From Escarpia spicata (taxonomy: Eukaryota; Annelida; Polychaeta; Sabellida; Siboglinidae), in NCBI GenBank assembly GCA_963995525.1, contig OZ023206.1, positions 73,004,506 to 73,068,505 on the forward strand: 64,000 nucleotides of DNA, given 5' to 3'. This document shows positions 44,136 through 60,339 of the stretch, one piece after another. How positions within the stretch are numbered: the stretch's first letter is position 1; each line of letters begins with the position of its first letter. The position numbers were made by a program, and so were the translations under genes. A model generated the notes under the pieces. That model worked only from the letters and a program-made list of their open reading frames with translations. It was not told the DNA's origin and searched no databases.

Positions 44136-44384
44136 AGTCGTTTCAACCTGGGATGTAGTTTTATAATTACGTGGACATCTGGTGCCAGGACGTTTAAATC
44201 ATGTCGGCAGCTAAAACCGACTGTTTTGTAAACGGGGAACATGAAGCCGCGCAATCGATCGGATGGGTCACTGCACGTAGTATATCCCGCCGCGGACAGG
44301 AAATTATATATATCCGCCATGCATGCATGGGTTCAAATGCGAGTGAGCACATTTAAAAGCCAATGTTTGAAATGATTAAAATGT

Positions 44385-44580
44385 AAGTACAAATGCAAAT
44401 GTTCCGATATTCGATGAGATTTAAATGCAAATGCAACTGTTTTAGATTAGCCAAATGCAAATGAAAGTGTTTGAAACTATGCAAATGCAACTGTTTTAAA
44501 TTAGATGTTTCAAATGCAAATGTTTTTTTACTCAAACGCAAATGTAAGTGTTTTTTGATTAATTTACAAATGCAAGTATT
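44385..44580. repeat. Cluster of ATGCAAAT octamers
   Basis: Five exact ATGCAAAT (44,393, 44,425, 44,455, 44,479 and 44,514) plus variants (acgcaaatg, caaatgcaag) lie in a TTT-rich repeat of about 30 bp. The octamer is the POU/Oct-factor core site. Here it most likely arises from a diverged tandem repeat, but it is a dense array of sites. Confidence 0.7.
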
Positions 44581-44632
44581 TTAAAACATGAAAATGCGCC
44601 AAATCGCAATGGAATTTATAAAGTGCAAAACA

Positions 44633-44668
44633 AATATCAATATCAATATTGATATTGATATTGATATT
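44633..44668. repeat. Short (AATATC)n/(GATATT)n palindrome
   Basis: Three caatat-type units followed by their complement ttgatattgatattgat. It forms a perfect AT-rich inverted repeat. Confidence 0.8.
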
Positions 44669-45038
44669 CTTGTGCTATTTCACCTCATGTCTTCAAAATA
44701 GTGATAAATTGTAGCAAGTGGATGTCAATGTCTTTGCCAAGGGGAACAAAATTCCCACAGCTCTGGCTGCCACTCTCTACCTAGCTAACCATTTTTTTAT
44801 TCTGAAACAATGTATGCCTAAGCCAAATGTTCTCTGTGTGAATACTGTAAGAATAGTGTATTGTGCATGTACACAATACAAATAATTGTGTATTATTTCG
44901 TAAAAACGCTTAAATATGGTTGTAAACACAGATATAAAAAACCGTGCATGATTCCGTCTAATTAAATATAACTGTGTCTGGGATTTATTACAATTATTAC
45001 AAACAAAATGTATTAATAGCAGTGATGATCATCCAGCT

Positions 45039-45091
<53 letters not shown>

Positions 45092-46297
45092 ACACTTGTA
45101 CGTATTCCTTCTATTTTTATTTATTTAGCATTCACTCTAATTCTAATTATGTTGGCCGATCTACTATACCCAACATGCATTGCGAATGACGCCACTCATC
45201 CTAGCTTTGAATCTTTTCACGTGCGATCGATTAATATTTACCGGTATGTGTCACCATCCACTTGTATTAGTTTAACTGTTTTGTTTATTCGTGTGCACAA
45301 AACAAATTCAACTAAAATCAATCCCTGTAATTATGTATTTTGATTTGAATCTTCTTAGCATATTTGACCTATTTGTTAGCTTGGCCTATTTATACTGGTA
45401 AGCGACATCATAACTTCACTATTGCGACGTCAATCTATTAGATTCGTTACTCCGCATCGTTTCAAATACAAAAAGCGGGCATATTCTAAAAAATTGTGAT
45501 GTCTTAGCAGTCAAAATAGCACTATGAAAAGTTTGTCTATTGACTTTTGTTGTCATTCATCTCGCTAACGCACTGGGTTATAACAGCGGATACTCGAAGG
45601 AATTCTGGTTTAGGCCAATCTAATACACCTATTCTAAACTTGTTTTACCTACTTTTGTTTTGAATATAATAAATTCGGGTACTCTACCATAGCCTTAGCC
45701 TTTACGTTTACTTACTGGGCCCTTAGGTTTAATATAAGAATTGAAATATAAAGCGGTAATCATAAGTGACTAGTAAGTACAATATATTAAAACAAAACTA
45801 TATACGCGAGTGAAAAATCTAAAGACAACATTATAAACGATCCTGCAATCGTGTTGTTGTAGGTGTTCTAAGACACTTGAGGATTCCAATATCCACCTAA
45901 ATTTTGTTTTTGTTAGTTCTTTCTTTCCATCAATTTTTGTTTAGCCCTTCTCTTTAGGATATGGTATGTGTTGTAGGAAACCTTGATTCGGGTAAAGTTG
46001 GAGTGAATAGTACTGATGATTTTGGCTTGTTTAATGGAGCGTGCGGATTGGTGAATCAAGGCATAATTAATTTATTTAGTGTCGAAATTTGTTCACCAAA
46101 ACACAAATTCACTATATTTAAGTCCATAATTAAAAGGTGCGGTATTCAAACGTACAAGATGCCAATTCTGTTATGAATACTATGCTTCAGCGAGTGTCCT
46201 GAAGAACCAGATGGGAACATAGACAGAAGTCAATGCAGCCGTCTCTGCATGCCTTAAGTATGCACCTGACCGTGCTGGAGGTGGTGGACGGGAGGCT
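44669..46297. other. No gene seen; (TA)n at 45,040-45,088
   Basis: AT-rich sequence with short open frames only. The 71-codon frame at 45,961-46,176 has no recognisable domain and no supporting context. Confidence 0.4.
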
Positions 46298-46963
46298 CGT
46301 AACTAGATTTAACAAGATTTAACAAGATTGCCATCCAGAAAATTACTCTGGATGGCAGTTGGACAAGGAAGCCTTTTGGCTTATCGAGAGTCCAATACTT
46401 TTTATCTACATGTATCCCGCCTTTTTAAGGTGTGTGTCGATTTTATTTTTAAACATATTCACGCTACTAGCACCAACACAATCCGGAGATAATCTGTTCC
46501 ATTCATTTACAGTCCTTTGTGAGAATGAGAACTTTCTTATATCTAATCTACACTGCTCCTTTACTAATGTAGATTCATGTCCTCTGGTCCTTCTATCTTT
46601 CTTAACTGAGAAAAAAATGTTTCTATCAATATTTTCATAACCATTCAATATTTTAAACACTTCTATGTGATCTCCTCGCAATCTCCTGGTCTCTAGTGTT
46701 GTTAAACCACATTCTTTTAGGCGTATTTCGTAACTAAGATCCCTCAGATTTGGTATCATTTTAGTCGCTCTCCTCTGTACTCTTTCTAGCATATCTATGT
46801 CCTTCTTGCGATATGGCCTCCATGCTTGTATACAATATTCTAAATGAGGCCTCATTATTGTTTTGTACAGCGGTACTATTAATTCTTTTTTCTTATACGC
46901 TATATTTCGCCTAATTAATCCAAGAATTTGATTTCCCTTTGACGCTGCAATTCCGCACTGCAA
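46298..46963 (-). mobile_element. CR1-like LINE 3' fragment
   Basis: The minus-strand frame of 185 codons is open. It is the C-terminal part of a CR1 ORF2: ASKGNQILGLIRRNI, IVPLYKTIMRPHLEYCIQAW, MLERVQRRATKMIPNLRDLSY and SVNMFKNKIDTHLKKAGYM. A 3' UTR with the ggactctcgataagcc phrase follows, then the tail of tcttgttaaa repeats (minus strand) at 46,330-46,308. It is truncated at the 5' side. Length and intact frame suggest a fairly young copy. Confidence 0.8.
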
Positions 46964-47362
46964 AAACTAGTAGAGTTCCAGCTTGTGTAGCGGTGTTGGT
47001 AGTGTTTTGTTGTATTTGTGCCAAATAAAATGATGTGATTTGTACCACGACATAAAAATTAGTAAATTAATTTTTAATGCAATATATACGACATAGTATT
47101 AAGAGGAGACACCACAGCTACATAGTTTTTATTTAATTGCACAATTCATTGTATTGTTTTTGTGTGTGCCATGTTTAAATCGAGTATGCTTAATTGGGCT
47201 CACCGTGGAGCTTATGATGAACATGCAGGTCCTAAGCTGAAGGGGAGACATCCCACCTTAAAAAGTTGAAAAATACTGTTTCCTCCATATTCTGATAAAT
47301 TTTTATATTAGTTGGTAATAAAGGTCACATTTCTGACCAATACATATACATACCTCCGCGGT

Positions 47363-47700
47363 CTAAAAATTAAAGATTCTAAGGAACCATCCGATAACCT
47401 GCATCCACAGAGAGATGCCATTTGGCTCGGCATGTGCAAGAGTACTGCCAGTGGGAGTCAGGAAACCGTAAACGTTTAACAAGTTTACATTCATATGCAT
47501 TTTTATGTGAAAACGGTACTTGTACCTTTGCAGGATGTGTGCATGGTTTGACAAAAAATAAAGGCAAGTACGGTACCTGTTAAAAGACAACACCAGGTGT
47601 TGATAGGGTAATATATCAAAGAAGGTAATTTAATCAGTTAATTGGTGTCACAATAGCACAAAACATTGTAATGCGGTTACATTGTAACATCGTTATCTTG
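47363..47700. repeat. FReD-region duplication unit 3, left piece
   Basis: Matches 7,855-8,180 and 11,225-11,560. It continues at 50,770, so the CR1 LINE is inserted in this unit. Confidence 0.75.
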
Positions 47701-47711
47701 ATGGGTGTTTC

Positions 47712-48017
47712 TTGGACAAAATAGGCACTCGTGACCTTGCAAGAGTTGAACAGGTTATTCTGTCAGGAATTTTGCTAGTAATGGGAGGAAGGGGGGCAAC
47801 GTATATAAACTGCAAGAGGATGGCGATCAATGCACTAGTTGAGCAGATGTGTGAAGAAGAGGAGGTGGGATTCATAGATTTATGGGGATACTTTGTTGGG
47901 AGGGAAGATATGTACACGAGAGATGGCCTTCATCTTTGTGGAAAGGGGGCAGCAGTTTTCTCAGAGAACATGCTGCGATCTGTTGACAGTGTGACAGGTT
48001 GCATCTATTTAAACTAG
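47712..48017 (+). pseudogene. CR1 ORF1 3' part: SGNH esterase-like
   Basis: The frame carries IGTRDLARVEQ (block near the catalytic Asn, here Arg), GILLVMGG, MCEEEEVGFIDLWGYFVG and the C-terminal catalytic-type block YTRDGLHLCGKGAAVF (Asp-x-x-His). This is typical of the esterase found in CR1 ORF1 proteins, thought to act on lipids. The N-terminal half is missing. Confidence 0.65.
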
Positions 48018-48119
48018 ATTCGCAGGGGGGACTCACAGAAAAGCCTGAAAATGGAGGCATAGATAAAGACAGCACAAATAAACAACAAATAACAGTCTGG
48101 AATACTCTTCTGAAGCTGG

Positions 48120-50640
48120 ATATAAATGTGTTTGTTTAAATGCAAGGAGTATAGTAAACAAAAGAAATGAACTAAACATTATGGTAGAAGATAATGACCC
48201 TCATATAATAGGTATAACCGAATCCTGGACCACCACCGATATATCAGATGCTGAATTGGGACTGACAGGATATGTAATGTTTAGAAAAGATAGAATAGGA
48301 AGAAAGGGAGGTGGAGTTATTTTATATATTAAAGAATCTATCCAGGCTTATGAAATAAAATTAGAAAGAGAAGCAGATTGCGAAGAAGCTGTTTGGTGTA
48401 ACATAGTTACAGGAAACTCAACGTTAACAGTTGGGTTAGTTTATCGAAGTGCAAACATAAGCATAGAAGAGAATTACAAAATACAAAACGCTACAAGGGA
48501 AGTAAGCAAACGGGACTGTATTATTATAGGGGATTTAACCACGGGCATATACAATGGAAATCTCTACAGAGTATGGGGAGTGAGGACCACAAGTTTTTAG
48601 TTTTAGTTCAAGATACTTTCCTTTCTCAACATGTGCTAGAACCAACCAGGGGTGAGAATGTGTTAGACATAGTTTTATCCTCACAGAATGAATTAGTTTA
48701 CAATGTCAAGATATGTGAGCCACTGGGGAGTAGCGATCACAACCACGTACATTTTAGCATTAAAGGAAAATCAGAAAGGAATACTAAAAAGCAGTATAGG
48801 AGAAATTTCCACAAAGGAAAGTATGAGGACATGAGGAAATATTTAGCACAGATAGACTGGAATAACACACTGAAAAATAAGACGGCAACAGAATGCTGGA
48901 ATATATTAAAGAGTGAAATTAAGTGCATAGTCGATAAATGTGTACCCTTCAAAAAACAAGGAAAACGGTCCAAAAAGAAACACTTATGGAAAGAAGCCAT
49001 TAGAAAAATTAAGTATAAACAAATGATGTGGAAATCATATAGATGTATTGGAAATGATGAAGACTACAACAGTTATAAAGAAGCACTTAACCAAGCTACA
49101 GCTGAAATATGAAATTCAAAGAGAAGCTATGAACAACAATTAGCTAGTAATATAAAACATGACAGCAAGAGTTTTATGCGTATGTTCGAAGCAAACAGAA
49201 AGTTCAAGATAAGTTCGGTGCTCTAGAAGATAGTGTTGGAAATATAATATCAGAGGGACTCTTATTGGCAGAAGACCTGAACGAGTACTTTAGTTCAGTG
49301 TTTACCAGGGAAGATATTAGCTCACTGCCAGTACCAGAGACTAAGTTCAAGGGGGCAGATTCAGACTATTTAGGACAATTAATTGTAACCCCGGAAATGG
49401 TAGCTAAGAAAATGAGGGCTATGAAGGGTAATAAATCACCTGGAGTGGATGGTGTTCCACCCAAACTACTATTTGAAATTGTAGAACAAATTAGCATACT
49501 GCTTGCAACAGTTTTCAACTTGTCATTAGAAGAGGGAGTGGTTCTTTTAGAATGGAAAGAAGCAAACATTATACCGTTATTCAAAAAAGGTTCTAGAAAC
49601 AAGTCAGAGAACTATAGACCAGTGAGTTTAACATCAGTGATTTGTAAATTATTAGAAAGACTAATTAAAGATCACATGGTGGATTTTCTTGTTAAACAAA
49701 ACTTGATAAACCCATATCAACATGGTTTTTTTTAAAGCGAGGTCATATTTAACAAATATGTTATGTTTTTTGGAAGACATCACTAAGTGGGTAGATGAGG
49801 GATCACAAGTAGTTATCGTCTACTTAGATTTTCAAACAGTTTTCGACAAAGTACCACATCAAAGATTACTGCATAAACTAAAGGCCCATAGCATAGGAAA
49901 TGGTATAATAAACTGGATAGAACAATGGCTGATTGACAGAAGACAACGTGTAGTAGTTGATGGGGAGGCTTCAAACTGGAAATCGGTATTGAGTGGAGTA
50001 CCACAGGCATCAGTATTAGGACCTATATTATTCTTAATATATGTCAACGATTTGAATGATAAAATAACAAGCAAGGTGTTGACATTTGCGGATGATACAA
50101 AAGTGTTTAGAAGTATTAAAAGTGCTGGAGATAGACAGCATAGACAGCAAAGGGAAATCAAATCCTTGGAATAATTACGCGAAACATAACGTATAAGGAA
50201 AAATATATAATAATACCGCTGTACAAAACAAAAGTTAGGCCTCGTTTAGAATATTGTATTCAAGCGTGGAGGCCATATCGCAGGAAGGACATAGATATGC
50301 TAGAAAGAGTGCAGAGGAGAGCAACTAAAACGATACTAAAACTGAGGGATCTTAGTTACGAAATACGCCTAAAAAATGCGGTTTAACAACCAACACTAGA
50401 GGCCAGGAGATTGAGAGGAGATTAGATAGAAGTGTTTAAAATATTGAATTTTTTGAAAAATATTGATATAAGTATTTTTTGCTCAGTTAAGATTGATAGA
50501 AGGACTAGAGGACATGAACTTACATTAGCAAAGGAGCAGAGTAGATTGGATATAAGAAAGTTTTCATTTTCACAAAGGATTGTAAATGAATGGAACAGAT
50601 TACCTGCTGATTGTGTGCGTGAATATGTTTAAAAATAAAA
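48120..50640 (+). pseudogene. CR1 ORF2 (endonuclease/reverse transcriptase), broken
   Basis: Endonuclease: LNIMVEDNDPHIIGITESW with the catalytic Glu, GGGVILYIKE, VGLVYRS, DCIIIGDL, then SSDHNHVHFSI (SDH motif) after a frame change at about 48,590. Reverse transcriptase: KMRAMKGNKSPGVDGVPPKLL, YRPVSLTSVICKLLERL, then after a change at about 49,730 LDFQTVFDKVPHQRL, SGVPQASVLGPILFLIYVNDL and FADDTKVFR. The C-terminal part (LRDLSYEIRL, IVNEWNRLPADCV) follows in other frames to 50,632. All catalytic motifs are recognisable, but no continuous frame exists. Confidence 0.85.
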
Positions 50641-50772
50641 TCGACACATACATCAGACGGGCGGGATACACATAGATAAAAGGGTCGGACTCTCGATAAG
50701 CCAAAGGGCTTCCTTGTCCACCTGTCGCCTAGAGTTAACTCTCTGCGTGGCAATCTTGTTAAATCTTGTTAA

Positions 50773-51560
50773 GATGGAATTGTGTTTTGGCCAGAAAATC
50801 AACGCATACACCCAAAGAAATATATCAATATATCCAGTAATAACGAAACTAGGGGCGTTGCCTGAGAGAGTGGTCGGGGGGGGGGGGGGGGGGCACAACA
50901 ACATCCACTGACGTTGTTTCGCTCCCGGTCCGACATAACTACAGCTTCCTATGTCTCGGTTCGACTGGTGACAACTGAAGACGGAAGCAGGGGGACGAAT
51001 GCTGTTGAACATTTTTCATTGCCGCGTTGCCGTCATGTCTGCTTATCATAACGTAAACGGGGGCACATTTAAAAGGTTGTGGGGGTAGGATCATGTGGGC
51101 CCATTAAAAAAGTCTACGAGCATGAACATTCCAAAGGTGTAGGGGGCCGGTGCCCCCTAATCCCAGACACGCCTATGGCATATATATGTCAGAATGCTTG
51201 AATTCATGAAAAAAAAACATGTTCACTCTCTAGAAGTATAAGGCAAAAAAGTTTACCTTTGTACAAGATCATTAAAGGTCAATAGAAAAAATTGCAACAT
51301 GTATTTTGTTTTGTTATTGCTAAGACATTGGTGATGCATTTATGTCGATTACTATGAACTAACATTCAATGCCTACGGGGAAACATTGGCTCTCCACTAA
51401 CATGGTTTTGATACGAAGGGTGTAGAAGTTGTGCATCCGAACAGGATGTTCACGGATCCAAAGTTCACCGCGAATTAGTCACTCAGTGGAACGAAAAGTC
51501 TGCTGACATTTCGCATGTAGTTGTTTAACGGCGACCACACAGTCAACTGTACTGCACAGC
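50773..51560. repeat. FReD-region duplication unit 3, right piece
   Basis: Matches 8,212-8,978 and 11,594-12,364 up to the start of FReD exon 1. It includes a G-run (50,877-50,892) and the gcctatggcatat phrase. No independent gene. Confidence 0.7.
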
Positions 51561-51561
51561 T

Positions 51562-51674
51562 ATGTGTACGCATGTTAACCCAGTGTCTGTATTGGCGGTG
51601 GTTGTTGCCGCATGTATGATACAGCAAGCACCAGTCTTTTCCCAGTGCACACGGAGACACTGCGGCGAAGACAT

Positions 51675-51707
<33 letters not shown>

Positions 51708-51915
51708 TGGCGACAACGACAGTGACGTGAGCGTACTGACAGCGATGGTATATCGCCTCCAGAACACAGTGGAGCATTTTCATCAACACATGTTTCAATG
51801 GAAAAGCTGCGGCAACAGCAAAGTGTTTCAACAGAAACATTGCAGCAACAGCTAAATGATTCGACGGAACAACAACAAAAACAACTGACGAAACTTACAG
51901 AGACACTGGCAAAAC
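51562..51915 (+). pseudogene. FReD lectin exon 1, copy C, frame break
   Basis: ATG 51,562: hydrophobic anchor VSVLAVVVAACMI, QAPVFSQC, Asp-Gly/Asp-Ser repeats, then the start of the coil. Near 51,780 a CAA-repeat contraction changes the frame. The Gln-rich coil (STETLQQQL, EQQQKQLTKLTETLAKQGE) continues in the next frame to a donor at GTATGT (about 51,916). The downstream FReD exons are intact, so only this break prevents a complete gene, unless an alternative start is used. Confidence 0.65.
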
Positions 51916-52807
51916 AAGGAGAGTGTATGTATTGTTTAATTCCCACTACTGTTGCTGTAGTAACACAACTGTAGTTATTTATGCTGTCTCCGGCAATACA
52001 CTGTCTACAATAGACAATAATTTATAAATGGCACATTTCACTATATAAGGAATACGGGGGCAAACCGGACACTCGAAAAGGAAAACAAAATGCACACTTT
52101 TTTATGTTATGCATTAAACAAATTCATATTATAAACTAATTATTTGCATCTACAATACATATTTATAACATCAATAGTTCATTACGAATGCGGTCTAAAA
52201 ATTAAAGATTCTAAGGAACCATCCGATAACCTGTCCGCACACATCTTGCTTGTAACGGAAGTACGAATTTAACGCTAAGATTATTGCCTTAACATATTAC
52301 CATTAAGCGTTTTCTTTAAGTAATTACGCAACCGCGTGATTCTACGCATTTGTCCAATCCTTCACGTGATCTGTTGCTTAGCCACGCAGCGGATACATCA
52401 ATTGACGAATCTAAGTACTACATATTGATTTGCCTGTGTCACAAATAAAATAATGCGCGTGATCTTCACAAAGCTTTCTCTCGTTAACAATGTTTATAAC
52501 AGTAATTACTAATATTATGTGCATTACAATACAAGGGCGGCATGACATCTGTTATATGAACCATCCCCGCCTATGATTGTTGCTTTTAAATCTTTACTAC
52601 GTGTTTTTGCCATATAGAAAAAAATTGGGCCGCAATTTCAACATAATATACGACAAAATGTTCGAACGTTCCACGTGATCGGCAACAATTTTGTACGCCT
52701 TTACGGACTTTTCGGTCATGTTTGTTCCGGCGATAGGTAAAGGTGTATATAGGGTGCACTGTTCTTGGACCTCAGCAGTACTCCAGATGAACCCTATTTC
52801 CTTAGTC

Positions 52808-52874
52808 TTTACTACTACTACTACTATTACTACTACTACCACTAGTAGTAGTAGTACTACTAGTATTACTACTC

Positions 52875-52906
<32 letters not shown>

Positions 52907-52920
52907 GCAATTACTACTAC
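52808..52920. repeat. (ACT)n compound microsatellite in FReD intron
   Basis: Interrupted ACT/AGT triplets at the position of the larger array in copy B (13,514-13,914). Confidence 0.85.
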
Positions 52921-53859
52921 TGCTGTTAGCCTACGTTCGTTGAATGCCAGTATTTATTCATAGTCTATTCATAGCTGAAAGGTTGGACATGTTTTCATAA
53001 CTTGTAATAAACAAGAAGGCACAGTGACCAAGTTTGTTAACTGATACATGTGGATTAGGGCGCCAGACAACTGTCTCGAGCTGGCAGGTCACTGCGCCGC
53101 ACGTTGGCGCCCAACGCGTCGGCACGTTGGCATGACACGCGTTGACACGTTGATGCGCTACGTTGACGTTGACGCCCCACTCATTGGCAGGTTGGCAATA
53201 CAGTTAAGGCGTTGGACACATCAGCATATTGGTATGAAGTGGTCGGTGATGTTGGCGTAAAAAACCCTGAACATATAAATAAAAACATACTTTTTATTTT
53301 GAATTAGATGTGTAATGTTGTCTCTACATTGCCGGGACTTGCCATATTAGCTACGATAATACAGATGGTAGTCGTAACACATTCTGCCGTTCGTAAATCG
53401 AATAAATCTTTATATATAAAATAAACTACGGAAACGTCTACGAGTGGAATTGATATTCTAAATTGCTACCAGTTATTTAATTCATTAACACATTGATTAA
53501 ACAATTGTCTTTTATAAAACCTGAACATGTACACGAAAGACGACATTTAAATAGGTATTCTGTACCACAAGGAATCAACATAATATAATGTTTTTTTTAG
53601 GGGATCTGATAATGTCAATATTATTTTGTATTACCGACATTCGCCGCGGGGCGTTCTCTATCGGATGGAAATACCGACGAAAGTTTTGTAATTATTTGTG
53701 CCAACCACCACAGAAAATGTAGCGTATTACATCCTGATTCTAACACATTTAAATCCTCGCATCGTGATGTAGCCGTAGAGTTACAAACTTGCATGTCCAC
53801 CATAGCTACATGGCGTATTCATACGTCTGTTTACAACTTGAATACTGCTATCAATGTTG

Positions 53860-53945
53860 AGATTGACCTACCCCTTTGTCTTGGTGCGCCTCTTAGCTTG
53901 GTTCCAAGGATTTAGGCGCAATAGAAGTTACCTTATCGTTATTTG
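53860..53945 (+). mobile_element. L2-like LINE 3' end remnant
   Basis: gcgcctcttagcttgg, ccaaggatttaggcgcaata and gaagttaccttat match the 3' end of the LINE at 18,745-18,800. No coding part remains. Confidence 0.6.
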
Positions 53946-54011
53946 ATGCGCGCGAATGCCAATACTCTCGATCGACATTTATTTCATATGCATTCCCGTA
54001 ATTTCACTCAG

Positions 54012-57622
<3,611 letters not shown>

Positions 57623-57816
57623 CTGAAGTCAGTCGTATATGGAGAAAAGTACGAACCGAGAATCATGACAATGTGAAGCTTTCTGATTTCAACGATACCT
57701 TTACCCGAACAATTAATGGTTCTATTGTTTATATCTAAACAGAACAGTCAGACCGACTAATCAAGGTCTCAACATATTTCGATATTTTAGCAGATATGTC
57801 TTGGTTCTTGCGTTAA

Positions 57817-57817
<1 letters not shown>

Positions 57818-57855
<38 letters not shown>

Positions 57856-57881
57856 TGTGTGTGTGAGTGTGTGTGTGTGTC

Positions 57882-57926
<45 letters not shown>
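57818..57926. repeat. (TG)n microsatellite, interrupted
   Basis: Dinucleotide run with gag/ctg interruptions, 200 bp after the FReD stop. Confidence 0.95.
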
Positions 57927-58296
57927 CACCTTATGTATGTGTTAGTGTGCGGGATAATAATGTCTTCCTTAGCGCCAATATCCTCGGAAAACCTGAGCCT
58001 TGTGGCGCAACAAGGTAAATTAATGGCGCAACAAATTCAACGGATTAATGCATAGTTTCGTGTTTCCTCCAACTTGTTGCATCACTTGGGTAGCATGTGT
58101 TTTGAGTCTCTTGTTGTTGACATTCTCGTCCGACTTCGTTCCTTGCTTGACCTGAGTCTCGTGTTCAATCGGTACCCATATACATTGGAGCACTGTTTTA
58201 CCATAGGTCTTTATGATATTTTCTCATGAGACTTTGTTGTAAACCACTTACGTATTATTGTTGATTATAGTCGCAGAATGTAAGTTTGTAGTAGCT

Positions 58297-58635
58297 CTAT
58301 ATAGGTTCATACCCCGAAAAAATGTCATGTTTCCTTCTAAATAAACAACACAACATCGAAGGTGCTTTCGTTTCCAAATCATTGGCTTTGTGGAATGTTA
58401 CAAATAATACAGTGTTCCCATGTGTGCTGGCGATAGCATTTGAAAAGGGAATAACATCGCCGTTTGGATGGCTTAAAATGTCTGCGAACTTGATTACATC
58501 CATCAATGTAGCAACAAAGCAAGACCAGCAATTGTCATTATATTGCAATGTTTTTATATTAAACCCATTGCCGCTGACCATGTGATTTGTGATGTTGCCT
58601 GTTACGGTAGCGCATGCAGCAAATAACAGGTTCAT
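58297..58635 (-). CDS. Hypothetical small secreted protein segment (112 aa)
   Basis: The minus-strand ATG at 58,635 opens a hydrophobic, signal-like start (MNLLFAACATVTG). It continues with NDNCWSCFVATLMDVIKF, HPNGDVIPFSNAIA and a Cys pair near the end. I do not recognise a domain. The middle part resembles a minus-strand frame at 63,800-63,990 at the nucleotide level (gacaattgctg, tggatgtaa-caagttc), so it is a duplicated sequence that may be an exon. No splice structure was resolved. Confidence 0.3.
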   Translation of the reverse strand: MNLLFAACATVTGNITNHMVSGNGFNIKTLQYNDNCWSCFVATLMDVIKFADILSHPNGDVIPFSNAIASTHGNTVLFVTFHKANDLETKAPSMLCCLFRRKHDIFSGYEPI

Positions 58636-58782
58636 GATCAATCAAATACGATTCCACATTGCCGCCTTCTGGATAATGATTGACCACTCAATTTGTCGAC
58701 TAAAAAAAACGAACTCTTTTTAAAGCATCGCCAGTTGGTAGATCAGAGGTCAATGGTACAAGGAAGCGAATGAATATAGAAA

Positions 58783-60235
58783 GAGACTAGTGGACATCGT
58801 CACCTTGGAGGAAATACATACACAATGTGTCTAAGACAATTAGATCTCGACACCTGGGAAGAGATACATACACAATGTCTCCAAGACTAGTGGACCTCGA
58901 CACCTGAGAGGAAATACATACACAATGCCTCTAAGACTAGTGGATCTCGACACCTGGGAAGAGATACATATACAATGCCTCTAAGACTAGTGGACATCGT
59001 CACCTTGGAGGAAATACATACACAATGCGTCTAAGACAAGGAGATCTCGACACCTGGGAAGATATACATACACAATGCCTCCAAGACTACTGGACCTCGA
59101 CACCTGAGAGGAAATACATACACAATGCCTCTAAGACTAGTGGATCTCGACACCTGGGAGGAAATACATACACAATGCGTCTAATACTAGGAGATCTCGA
59201 CAAATGGGAAGAGATACATACACAATGCCTCCAAGACTAGTGGACCTCGACACCTGAGAGGAAATACATACACAATGCCTCTAAGACTAGTGGATCTCGA
59301 CACCTGGGAGGAAATACATACACAATGCGTCTAAGACTAGGAGATCTCGACACATGGGAAGAGATACATACACAATGCCTCCAAGACTAGTGGACCTCGA
59401 CACCTGAGAGGAAATACATACACAATGCCTCTAAGACTAGTGGATCTCGACACCTGGGAGGAAATACATACACAATGCCTCTAAGACTAGTAGACCTCGA
59501 CACCTGAGAGGAAATACATACACAATGCCTCTAAGACTAGTGGATCTCGACACCTGGGAAGAGATACATACACAATGCCTCCAAGACTAGTGGACCTCGA
59601 CACCTGAGAGGAAATACATACACAATGCCTCCAAGACTAGTGGACCTCGACACCTGCGAGGAAATACACACACTATGCCTCTAAGACTAGTGGACATCGA
59701 CACCTGGGAAGAAATACATACACACGCCGCCAAGACTAGTGGACCTCGACACCTGGGAGGAGATACATACACACGCCTCCATGACTAGTGGACATCGACA
59801 CCTGGGAGGAGATACATACACACGCCTCCAAGACTAGTGGACATCGACACCTGGGAGGTGATACATACACAATGCCTCCAAGACTAGTGGACATCGACAC
59901 CTGGGGAGGAGATACATGCACACGCCTCCAATACTAGTGGACATCGAAACCAGGGAAGAGATATATACACAATGCTTCCAAAACAAATGGACCTCGACAC
60001 CTGTTAGGAGACACATACACAATGTCACAAAAACTAGTGGACATCGACACCTGGGAGGAGATAAATACACAATGCTTCCAAAACATGTGGACATCGACAG
60101 GTGATACATACACAATGCCTCCAAGACTAGTGGACATCGACACCTGGGAGGCGACACATACACAATGCCTCCAAGCTTAGTTGACATCGACACCCGGGAG
60201 GTGATACACACAAAATGCTTTCAAGTGTCTTGTAC
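58783..60235. repeat. 50-bp minisatellite, about 29 units
   Basis: Unit about 50 bp with the core ctaagactagtggatctcgac followed by acctgggaggaaatacata and cacaatgcct. Variant units (aagag/ggagg, cctc/catc) alternate in blocks, giving a higher-order pattern of 100-200 bp. Later units (after about 59,700) are shorter or more diverged. ORFs in it are artefacts. Confidence 0.93.
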
Positions 60236-60339
60236 AAAACACATACACAAACATAAAAAAAACACACCGACATATAAATACAACACATGTACAAACCCAC
60301 ACACGCACGTACTCACGCACGCATACTCACGACCCCGCA

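Larger units (their letters stand above)
47704..50772 (+). mobile_element. CR1-like LINE, nearly full ORF2, inactive
   Basis: A plus-strand element. The end of ORF1 with an SGNH-esterase domain is at 47,712-48,017. ORF2 has an endonuclease, reverse transcriptase and C-terminal domain at about 48,120-50,640. The tail contains two tcttgttaa repeats, and the 5' end is truncated within ORF1. Several frame breaks (48,600, 49,112, 49,735 and 50,174) inactivate it. It lies inside duplication unit 3 of the FReD region. Confidence 0.88.

Noticed and set aside
45961..46176. 71-codon ORF as a gene
   Set aside because: No recognisable domain, no homologue in the window and no promoter or splice context; a chance frame in AT-rich sequence is more likely.
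58783..60235. CRISPR-like array
   Set aside because: Units are contiguous 50-bp minisatellite repeats with no unique spacers, and the context is a eukaryotic genome. The same applies to the arrays at 1,894-2,402 and 61,875-62,090.
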